This document shows positions 8,981 through 16,759 of a stretch of DNA of 64,000 bases, in pieces. Within the stretch, counting starts at the first letter, position 1; each line of letters starts with the position of its first letter. A program made the position numbers and the translations under genes. Source of the stretch: Thermomicrobiales bacterium (GTDB lineage: Bacteria; Chloroflexota; Chloroflexia; Thermomicrobiales; CADCWN01); the NCBI GenBank assembly GCA_030446685.1, contig JAUJMV010000001.1, forward strand, positions 262,206 through 326,205. Reading direction: 5' to 3'. The notes below the pieces were generated by a model. The model did no database searches. It worked only from the letters and a program-made list of their open reading frames with translations, and was not told the origin of the DNA.

Positions 8981-9958
8981 ATGATCTTCTCGCGGCAGGC
9001 ACTTTCCCGGCGGCGCGAGCCGCCGCCCGAGGAGCCCCTGTTCGACGCCGCCTTCCGGCGGCGCCTCGAACAGTTGGCGATCCGCACCCGGCAGGTCCTC
9101 GCCTGGCAGACCGTCGGCGAGCACCGCAGCCCGCGGCGCTCCCCCTCGCGCGAGTTCGTCGACTTCCGCGCGTACAGCCAGGGCGAGGATTTGCGCTACC
9201 TCGACTGGAACACCTACGCCCGCCTCGGCGAGCTGGTCACGCGCCTCGGCGAGATCAGCACCGAGCTGACCGTCCACATCCTGCTCGACACCAGCGCCTC
9301 GATGAACTGGGGCGACCCGAACAAGTTGCGCTACGCCAAGCGGCTCGCCGCCGCCCTCGGCTACATCACCCTCTGGCACTTCGACCGCCTGGTCGTCGCC
9401 CCGTTCGACACCGGCCTCGGCGAAGCCTTCGGGCCGCGCCAGGGGCGCGGGGCGATCGCGCCCCTCTTCACCTACCTCGACGGGCTGCCGAGCGGCGGGA
9501 GCACCGGCCTGGAGCGGGTGCTGGCGACCTACGCCCAGCGCCAGCAGCGCCGCGCCGTCCTCCTGCTGGTCTCCGATCTCCTCTCCGGCGAGATCGCCCC
9601 CGCCCTGCGCCCCTTCCTCGAACGGGGCTGGGAGGTGATCGTCTTCCACACGCTCGATCCCCAGGAGGTCGAGCCGACCTACATCGGCGACCTGCGGCTG
9701 GAGGACATCGAAGGGGCGGGCGCGGCCGCCAACCTCCGCGTCGTGCCGGACGAGGAGGCGCTGGCGGCCTACCGGGCGTCGTTCGACGGCTGGCTCGGCG
9801 AGGTGGAGGACTACTGCCGGGGCCACCGGATCGGCTACCTGCGCGTCCTCACCGCCTGGCCCTTCGAGTCGCTGGTCCTCCGCTTCCTCCTGGAAGGCGG
9901 CTTCCTCGGCCCGCGCAGCGACCGCGGGACCAACGCGCGGATGATGGTGCGCTCATGA
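8981..9958 (+). CDS. DUF58 family protein
   Basis: 325 residues. The DUF58 core is clear: FVDFRAYSQGEDLRYLDWN (Gly-Glu-Asp and Asp-Trp-Asn replacing the more common GD...HW), then a vWA-like strand with LLDTSASMNWG, a MIDAS-type D-x-S-x-S metal site, and further strands RRAVLLLVSDLLSG. Full family length. GGGATG precedes the frame; a GGAGGGG stretch about 10 bases upstream serves as ribosome binding site. The stop overlaps the next start (ATGA, 9955-9958). DUF58 proteins act with MoxR ATPases; none is in this operon, so the ATPase may be the one expected beyond the left window edge. Confidence 0.85.
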   Translation: MIFSRQALSRRREPPPEEPLFDAAFRRRLEQLAIRTRQVLAWQTVGEHRSPRRSPSREFVDFRAYSQGEDLRYLDWNTYARLGELVTRLGEISTELTVHILLDTSASMNWGDPNKLRYAKRLAAALGYITLWHFDRLVVAPFDTGLGEAFGPRQGRGAIAPLFTYLDGLPSGGSTGLERVLATYAQRQQRRAVLLLVSDLLSGEIAPALRPFLERGWEVIVFHTLDPQEVEPTYIGDLRLEDIEGAGAAANLRVVPDEEALAAYRASFDGWLGEVEDYCRGHRIGYLRVLTAWPFESLVLRFLLEGGFLGPRSDRGTNARMMVRS

Positions 9959-11949
9959 TCACCTTCCTGGCGCCGCTCGCCGGCCTCTTCCTGCTGACCC
10001 TGCCGCTGATCGTGGTGCTGCACATGCGCCACTCGCGCCCCCGCCCCCTGCCCGTCACCACGATGCGCTTCTGGCAGGAGGCCACCCGCCACCAGCGCCA
10101 GCGCCTGACCTGGCGGCGCCCGCCGCGCAACCTGCTCCTCCTCCTCCAGTTGCTCGTCGCCGCGATCCTCGGCCTGGCGCTGCTCCGCCCGGCGCTGCCG
10201 CTGCCGAGCCTGCCGGGGGCCGCGCAGCCCCCGCAACTGATCGTCGTCCTCGACCGCTCGCTGGCGATGCGCGCCACCGACGTGGCGCCCTCCCGCTTCG
10301 CCGTTGCGAAAGATCGCGCCCGCGCGCTGATCCTCGCCGCCGGCGCCGACGAACCGGTGACGCTGCTGACGCTGGGGGCCGATCCGCAATTGCAGCGCTC
10401 GCGCGACGCCGCCGACCGCGCCGGGCTGCTGGCCGCGCTCGACGCCCTCCCCGCGGGGGGCGGGCGCGCCGACCTCAACGGCGCGCTGCCGGTCCTGCGC
10501 GCCCTGCTGCTGCCCGAGCGCGAGAACCGCGTCGTCCTCCTCTCCGGCGGCGCCTTCGCCACGCCCCCCGACGGGGCGGCGCTGGGGGCGCTCGCCGCGA
10601 CCGTCCGCTGGGAGCGGATCGGCGACGAGACCGACAACCTGGCGATCACCCGGTTCGTTGCGCGCCCCTCCGCCCTCGCGCCCGACCGCGTCGAACTCTT
10701 CGCGCGCGTCGCCAACTACGGGGCGGGGCCGGCGACGGCGCGCGGCACCCTCGACGCTGACGGCGCGACGGTCGACCAGAAGGCGCTGCAGCTCGCGCCC
10801 GGCGGCACGGTCGAACTGGTCTGGCAGTTGCCACGCGGCACGCGCGGTGCGCGGCTGCGGATCGACGGGCGCGACGCGATGCCGTTCGACAACGAGGCCC
10901 AGGTCGTCCTGCGCCAGAACAGCGAGACCCGCATCCTCCTCGTCTCCGACGCGCCCGGCGGCGACCTCGGCCGCGCGTTGACCGCCCAGCCCGGCGCCGT
11001 CCTCACCACCGTCGCCCCGGCCGCCTACCTCGACCGCGACCGCTACGACCTGACCGTCTTCGACGGCGTCGTGCCGGAGCGGCTCCCCCCCGGCGGGGTG
11101 CTGCTGGTCAACCCCCCGGCCGACAACCGGCTGATCGCCAGGGTCGGCGACCCCGCCGCCGCGGGCGAGACGCCGAGCATCGTCCGCTACGACCGCGAGA
11201 GCCCGCTGCTCGCCGGCGTGGACCTCAGCGGCGTGACCTTCGCCCCGCAGGCGGCCTTCCAACTCCCCGACTGGGCGTCGGAGGTCGTCGGCGCGAAGGG
11301 CGGGCCGCTCGTCCTGGCCGGGCGCTTCGAGGGGCGCGAGGTCGTCGCCTTCACCTTCGATCTCGCCCGCTCGAACCTGCCGCGCAAGCTGGCCTTCCCC
11401 CTGCTGGTCAGCAACACCGTCGAGCGCCTGCAGACCCACCGCGTCCCGGCCGCGGTCGCCCTCGGCGAGGGGGCGACGCTGGAGCCGGTCGCCGGGACCG
11501 CCTCGGTGCAGCTCCGCGATCCCGCCGGGCGGACGCGCGACCTCGATCTGCGCCAGTCGCCCGGCGGCGCCCCGACCGCCTACGTCGTGCCGGACGAGCC
11601 CGGCCTTTACACCCTGATCGAGCGCGACAGCACCGGGACCACGCTCCTGCAGGAGGGGTTCGCGGTCAACGGCGGCGACGCGGTCGCCTCCAACCTGCGC
11701 GGCGCGCCGGCCTCCCTGCCCGCCGGCACGGGGGGGATCACCCCCGCCACGGCGACCGGGCTGGCGACCAACCCTGCGCCGAGCCGCCTCGGCGAGCTCT
11801 GGCCGGTCCTGCTGGCCCTGGTGCTGGCCCTGCTGTTGCTCGAATGGGTCGTCGGGCTGCTCGGCCCCGGCGCGCCGCGCGGCCTGCCCGCGCGGGTGCG
11901 GCCGCGCGCCGGCCTGACCGGCCCCGCACGCGGCACGAGGGGCCGCTGA
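9955..11949 (+). CDS. BatA/vWA domain membrane protein
   Basis: 664 residues. The N-terminus (TFLAPLAGLFLLTLPLIVVL, then HMRHSRPRPLPVTTMRFWQ and a second membrane segment near residue 70) is the Aerotolerance/BatA N-terminal region. A vWA domain follows at residues 90-220, with the metal motif changed to LDRSLAMRA: D-x-S is kept but the second Ser is Ala. A long beta-rich part then follows, including a segment (ETRILLVSDAPGGDLGRAL) like the degenerate amidotransferase fold of such proteins, and a C-terminal membrane helix (LLALVLALLLLEWVVGLL). Start overlaps the DUF58 stop. The altered MIDAS suggests weak or no metal binding. The role with DUF58/MoxR partners is inferred. Confidence 0.8.
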   Translation: MITFLAPLAGLFLLTLPLIVVLHMRHSRPRPLPVTTMRFWQEATRHQRQRLTWRRPPRNLLLLLQLLVAAILGLALLRPALPLPSLPGAAQPPQLIVVLDRSLAMRATDVAPSRFAVAKDRARALILAAGADEPVTLLTLGADPQLQRSRDAADRAGLLAALDALPAGGGRADLNGALPVLRALLLPERENRVVLLSGGAFATPPDGAALGALAATVRWERIGDETDNLAITRFVARPSALAPDRVELFARVANYGAGPATARGTLDADGATVDQKALQLAPGGTVELVWQLPRGTRGARLRIDGRDAMPFDNEAQVVLRQNSETRILLVSDAPGGDLGRALTAQPGAVLTTVAPAAYLDRDRYDLTVFDGVVPERLPPGGVLLVNPPADNRLIARVGDPAAAGETPSIVRYDRESPLLAGVDLSGVTFAPQAAFQLPDWASEVVGAKGGPLVLAGRFEGREVVAFTFDLARSNLPRKLAFPLLVSNTVERLQTHRVPAAVALGEGATLEPVAGTASVQLRDPAGRTRDLDLRQSPGGAPTAYVVPDEPGLYTLIERDSTGTTLLQEGFAVNGGDAVASNLRGAPASLPAGTGGITPATATGLATNPAPSRLGELWPVLLALVLALLLLEWVVGLLGPGAPRGLPARVRPRAGLTGPARGTRGR

Positions 11950-14605
11950 CCCGCTCCGGCCGCCTCCTCGGCTTCGCCTACCAGGGCGCGCTCCGCGAGC
12001 CGCGCGTCCTCCTGCTCGGCGCGGCCCTGGCGGCGCTGGCCGGCGGGGCCGGGGGGGGGCGCGGCCGCGCGCGGGCGCGCCCGGCCGCCGTCCTGGCGCG
12101 GGTCCTGGCGCTCGCCGCCTGCGCGGTCGCGCTGGCCGGGCCGGCGCTGGCGCGCCCCGCGCCGGCGGGGGCGACCGTCTTCGTCGTGGACCTCTCGCGC
12201 AGCATCGGGGAGGAGCGCCAGCGCGCCCTGGAAGCCCAACTCGGCGAGGCGATCGCCGCGAACGGGGCGCGCGGCGCCGGGCCGTTCGGGATCGTCGCCT
12301 TCGCCGAGCGCCCCGCCATCGTCGCCCCGGTCGGCGCGCCCTCCCCGCCGACGCGGCGGCGCTGCGCGCCACCCTGGAAGGCGCCGACGTCGGCTCGCGC
12401 GACTACACCGACCTGACCGCCGCCCTGCGGCTGGCCGAGGCCCTGCCCGCCAGCGGCGGCAAGCGCCTGGTTCTCCTCTCCGACGGCCAGGAGACGGTCG
12501 GCGATGCGCTGGCCTGGGCGGCCGGGGCGCGCGAGCGCGGCGTGACGATCGACGCGCTCCCGCCGCCCGGCCGCGCCGCGACCGGCGACGTCTACCTGAG
12601 CGACCTGCGCGTGCCGGAGAGCCTCTGGCAGGGCGACGAGCTGGAGGTCGAGACGATCGTCGGCAGCGACGCCGCCGGCCGCGCGACCGTCCGGCTGGCG
12701 GTCGACGGGCGGGCGGCGGGCGAGGGGGCGATCGAGCTGCGCCCCGGCGCGAACACCCACCGCTTCGCGCTGCGGCCCCTCGCGCCCGGCTTCCACGCCC
12801 TCCGCGTCGAGGTCGTCCCGCGGGGGGCCGACGCGATCGCCGAGAACAACTGGCTCGGCGCGACGACGGTCGTCCGCGACAAGCCGCGCGTCCTGGTCCT
12901 CCAGGGCGACGCCGTCGCCGCCGACCGGCTGCGCCGCGCCCTGGAGCAGACCGGCAGCGAGGTGACGCTCCGCGAGCCGGAGAGCCTCACCGAGCGCCTC
13001 TCCGACCTTGCCCGCTACGACGCGATCGTCCTGGCCGACGTCCCCGCCGCGCGCCTCAGCTTCGAGCGCCAGAAGGCGCTGCAGGAGTACGTGCGCGCGC
13101 TCGGCAAGGGGCTGGTCGTCACCGGCGGCGCCAACAGCTTCGGGCGCGGCGGCTACGAGCGGACGACGCTGGAGGAGATCCTGCCGGTCGCCGTCGAGCC
13201 GCGCGACGAGGGCAAGCGCGCCCCGGTCGCGCTGCTGATCGTCATCGACACCTCCTACTCGATGGACTTCCCGCGCGGCGCGCCGACCCGGATGGAGATG
13301 GCGAAGACCGCCGCCGCCGGCGCGGTGCGCGCCCTCTCGCCCGGCGACGAGGTCGCCATCCTCGCCTTCAGCGACAACAACAACTGGGTCACCCGCCTGC
13401 GCCCGCTCGCCGGCGAGGCCGACGCCGACCAGGTCGCCGCCCAGATCGCCCGCCTGCGGCCCGACGGCATCACCCGGATGCGCGAGGCGCTGGCCGGCGG
13501 GGTCGACGAGCTGGCGAAGAGCCAGGCGCCGACCAAGCACATCATCTTCCTCTCCGACGGCGCCCCCTCCGACCCGGTCGACGAGGGGGACCTGGCGGCC
13601 CGCGCCCGCCGCGCCGGGATCACCCTCTCCAGCATCGCCATCGGCGACGGGGCCGACACCGCGCTGATGGAGCGGCTGGCGAAGGGCGGCAACGGGCGCT
13701 ACTCCTTCGCCGGCCGCCCCGAGGACATCCCCAGGCTGACGCTGGAGGAGGCCGAGCAGGTCGGCGGCAAGGCGCTGGCGACCGGCGAGTTCCGCCCGGT
13801 GCAGACCGCGCCGAGTTCGATCATGCGCGGCCTCGACCCGGCCCGGCTGCCGGCCCTCAACGGCTACCAGATCACCGAGATGAAGCCGGACGCGCAGCAG
13901 ATCCTCGCCTCCGGCCGCGACGAGCCGGTGCTGGCCCAGTGGCAGTACGGCCTCGGCCGCGTCGTCGCCTGGACCAGCGACCTCGGCCAGGACCTCGCGC
14001 CGGGCTGGCGTGACGCCGCCGCCTACGCGCCCTTCTGGAACGGGGTGGTGCGCTGGACCCTCCCCGAGCCCGGCAGCGGCGCCTTCCGCGTCCGCACGAC
14101 CCGGCTGGATCGCGACCTGCTCCTGTCGGTCGACGCCCTCGGCCCCGACGGGCTGCCGATCAACCTGGCCGAGACGCGCGCCACGCTGCGCACGCCGGAC
14201 GGCGCCAGCGTGCCGCTGGCCCTGCCGCAGAGCGCACCCGGCCGCTACGAGGTCCCCCTGGCCGCCCCCGCGCCCGGCACCTACCGGCTCGAGATCGAGC
14301 AGGTGCGCGGCGGGCAGCGGGTGACCGATCTGGCCGGGTTCAGCGTGCCCTACCCGGCGGAGTTGCGCGGGCCGCGCGCCAGCGAGGCGACCCTGTCGGC
14401 GCTCGCCGACCGCACCGGTGGCCGGGTGCTCGACGGGGCGAGCGGACTCTTCGGCGCGCGTGACGAGGCGCGCGCGCCGCGCCTCCAGCCGATCTGGCCC
14501 TGGTTCGCCGCGCTCGGCCTCGCCCTCTTCCTGCTCGACATCGCCCTGCGCCTCGGGGCCGCCGCCACCCCTCCCGCCCGGCTGCGCCGCCTGCTGCCGC
14601 GGTAG
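11946..14605 (+). CDS. Large membrane protein with two vWA domains and a GATase1-like domain, frameshifted
   Basis: Homologous over its full length to the intact 889-residue gene at 16760. Residues 1-130 are read in one frame (two membrane segments, then VFVVDLSRSIGEE, a MIDAS). After about 12345 the frame shifts and continues ADAAALRATLEGADVGSRDY to the end at 14605, including a second vWA domain with LLIVIDTSYSMDFPRG and a C-terminal membrane helix. The start is unclear: in the right frame there is only a CTG (11946-11948) overlapping the upstream TGA as CTGA, where the other junctions have ATGA, so either a CTG start or a base error. The break lies beside CCCTCCCCGCC, a likely indel spot. 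Confidence 0.7.
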
Positions 14606-14620
14606 CCTGCCGCCCCGGCC

Positions 14621-14712
14621 CCCCAACGTTGGGGGAGAAGGGCCAGAGGCAGTCGGTGGTCTCTCGGGAGGGCTCACGCCACGCCCGCGTCCTCTCCCTC
14701 CAACGTTGGGAG
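14621..14712. repeat. Pair of CCCAACGTTGGG palindromes
   Basis: CCCCAACGTTGGGG at 14621-14634 and CTCCAACGTTGGGAG at 14698-14712 flank about 60 bp. The same palindrome type recurs at 23852-23871, 25501-25519 and 25574-25597, usually with a G-run on one side. Confidence 0.75.
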
Positions 14713-14751
14713 CCGGGGGGGCGCTCTCCCGCGCCACGGGGCGCGCGGGGA

Positions 14752-14780
14752 TTGCACAATCGCGGGCCGCCGGATACACT
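14752..14780 (+). promoter_or_regulatory. Predicted sigma-70 type promoter of the second vWA operon
   Basis: TTGCAC at 14752-14757, 17-base spacer, TACACT at 14775-14780. Nearly identical to the promoter at 6955-6983 in front of the paralogous first gene. A second weaker candidate (TTGACC at 14780) overlaps it. Confidence 0.6.
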
Positions 14781-14878
14781 TGACCCACCTTTGTCACGTC
14801 ACGATGGGGTGACCGGCCGGGGCCATGATACCGTGGCCTGATTGCGCTACCCTCCGCCGCCCGCCCTCGAGAGGTCAG

Positions 14879-16522
14879 ATGCAACGAGCGTTCGATCGCC
14901 GCTGGCGACCCGCCTTCCCCGACCGCACCCGCTGGGGCCGGTTGGCCTGGGACGCCCTCTGGACCCCGTTCTGGCTCGGTAGCACCTTGCCCCCGCCCGA
15001 ATGGCCCGCCCGTCGCCGGGCCGGGGAGGCGGCCCCGGCGGATCGGGTGCCGGTCATCGTCGTCCAGCTCGACGCCCTCCGCCGGACGGTCTGGCGGCAG
15101 CGGGTCCCGATCGTCCTCTGCCGGACCGCCTGGCTGCTGCTGGCGGTCGCGGCGGCCTGGCTGGCGTTCCGGGTCTTCGCCGGGCCGATCGCGCCCTGGC
15201 CCTTCCTGGCCGCCGGGCTGGTCGTCCTGGCCCTCGGGCTGGCGCTCCTCCGGCTGACCCACCCGTCGCGCGGCGAATTAGCCTACACCCTCGACCGCGA
15301 TCACCACCTGCGCGCGCAGGTCTTCACCGCGCAGGAGGAGGCGCAGGGGCCGCTGCTGACCGGCGTGCGCGCCCTGCAAGTGGCCGCGGCCATGCGCGTG
15401 ACCGACGACCTGGCCCCACGCATCTCCCGCCCCCGCCGCCCCGTCCGCGAGTTGCGCCTCGTCGCCGGGTGCGCGCTCCTGACTCTGGCGCTGCTGCTCG
15501 TCCTCAACGGGCGCGGCCCCGGCACCGCCGCCGGCGAGACGACCGACAACGCCGGGCTGCCGCTCGACGACCAGGCGATGCTCGGCATGGACGGCGAGAG
15601 CTCCGGCGCCGCCGCGGCGGGCGAGTACAGCGAGGAATACGGCGAGCCTCCTGTCGGCGGCGTCGCCGACGGGCAGAGCTTCCCCGAGCAGCAGGACCAG
15701 CAGTACCAGCCAGATCAGCAGGACCAGCAGAGCGCCGGCAGCAGCGGCCCCGACGCCCAGGGCCAGCACGACCTCGACATGCTGGCCGACGCGCTCCGCG
15801 ATACCGGGGTGACCCGCGACGCCGCCGACAAGCTCCAGTCCGGCGATTACCAGGGCGCGACGGACTCGCTGCGCCAGGCCGGGCGCGACGCCGGCCAGCT
15901 CTCCCCCCAGGCGCGGCGCGACCTCGCCAACGACCTGCGCGACGCGGCGAACCGCATCAACGATTCCAACCTGGCGCAGCGCGTGCGGGATGCCGCCGAC
16001 GCGGTCGAGCGCGGCGACGCGCAGGCGGCCCAGTCCGCGCTCGACGCCGTCGCCGGCGACATCGATCGCGCGATGCGCGGCGCGGATCCGCCGTCCCAGG
16101 ACGGGCAGGGCAATGCGCCGGTGCGCACCCGCCCCGGCGAGGCCCCGCAAGCCAACCGGCCCGCCCAGCCGGGCGACAACAGCGGTGGCGGGGGCGGCGG
16201 CAGTGGCTCCAGCCCCGCCCTGCCGGGCCAGCAGCGCGCCGGCCCGGCCTACGGCCCCAGCACCGCCCCCTTGGGCGCCGACGAGAAGCCGGTCAAGCTC
16301 CCCAAGGGGGACCAGCGCGGCGCCACGGTGCGCGGCAGCGGCGGCGGCAGCCGCGGCGCCACCTCGGCCAACCCGAACAGCGCCGGCACCGGCGACGGCA
16401 AGCTGCAGCAGGGCGAGATCGGCGAGGTCGGCCCGGAGATCAACCGCGTGCCGCTCGATCAGCGCGGCGCGGTCGAGCGCTACTTCACGCCGAACCCTGA
16501 GAAGCGCGAGCAGGCGCCGTAA
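14879..16522 (+). CDS. Membrane-anchored DUF4175-like protein, paralog of the 7114 gene
   Basis: 547 residues, ATG at 14879 after GAGAGGTCAG. Shares with the 7114 product the N-terminal TPFWLGSTLPPP phrase, the hydrophobic segments, helical pieces (ADALRDTGVTRDAADKLQSG; RRDLANDLRDAANRI) and the closing NRVPLDQRGAVERYFTP. The central part is different: a Gln/Tyr/Asp-rich stretch (QQDQQYQPDQQDQQ) instead of Gly/Ala. It heads a shorter operon that keeps only this gene and the double-vWA gene and lacks the DUF58 and BatA genes. Tandem duplication followed by loss or gain of the two middle genes is the likely history. Confidence 0.75.
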   Translation: MQRAFDRRWRPAFPDRTRWGRLAWDALWTPFWLGSTLPPPEWPARRRAGEAAPADRVPVIVVQLDALRRTVWRQRVPIVLCRTAWLLLAVAAAWLAFRVFAGPIAPWPFLAAGLVVLALGLALLRLTHPSRGELAYTLDRDHHLRAQVFTAQEEAQGPLLTGVRALQVAAAMRVTDDLAPRISRPRRPVRELRLVAGCALLTLALLLVLNGRGPGTAAGETTDNAGLPLDDQAMLGMDGESSGAAAAGEYSEEYGEPPVGGVADGQSFPEQQDQQYQPDQQDQQSAGSSGPDAQGQHDLDMLADALRDTGVTRDAADKLQSGDYQGATDSLRQAGRDAGQLSPQARRDLANDLRDAANRINDSNLAQRVRDAADAVERGDAQAAQSALDAVAGDIDRAMRGADPPSQDGQGNAPVRTRPGEAPQANRPAQPGDNSGGGGGGSGSSPALPGQQRAGPAYGPSTAPLGADEKPVKLPKGDQRGATVRGSGGGSRGATSANPNSAGTGDGKLQQGEIGEVGPEINRVPLDQRGAVERYFTPNPEKREQAP

Positions 16523-16585
16523 GCCGCCGGCGTAGGCGGCGGCGCTCCCTGCCGTGGCGGCCCCAGGTCGCCGGCGCCGTGTCGT

Positions 16586-16700
16586 CGTAGGGGCAGCCCT
16601 GTGTGGCTGCCCGCGGCCCCGCAGGGCCGCCCCAAGCCAATGCCCTGCCCGCCGGGTTGATGGTAAGCAACGTGGGCAGCCACGGGGGGCTGCCCCTACG
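16586..16700. repeat. Inverted pair of GTAGGGGC-type hairpin repeats
   Basis: CGTAGGGGCAGCCCTGTGTG then GCTGCCC at 16586-16612 is repeated inverted at 16674-16700 with two differences. The unit itself can fold (GGGCAGCC with GGCTGCCC). Related units starting GTAGGGGCG occur at 20901, 28982 and 29158. Confidence 0.8.
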
Positions 16701-16759
16701 CATCCAGTACGGTTCGCCCGTGGCCGCTGACCGCCGACCGTGGGAGCTGAGAGACCGCC

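Noticed and set aside
9835-15262. Very long minus-strand frames (845 and 1094 codons) opposite the vWA operons
   Set aside because: Low-complexity Arg/Ala/Gly/Gln readings that change with the opposite gene; no starts or domains.
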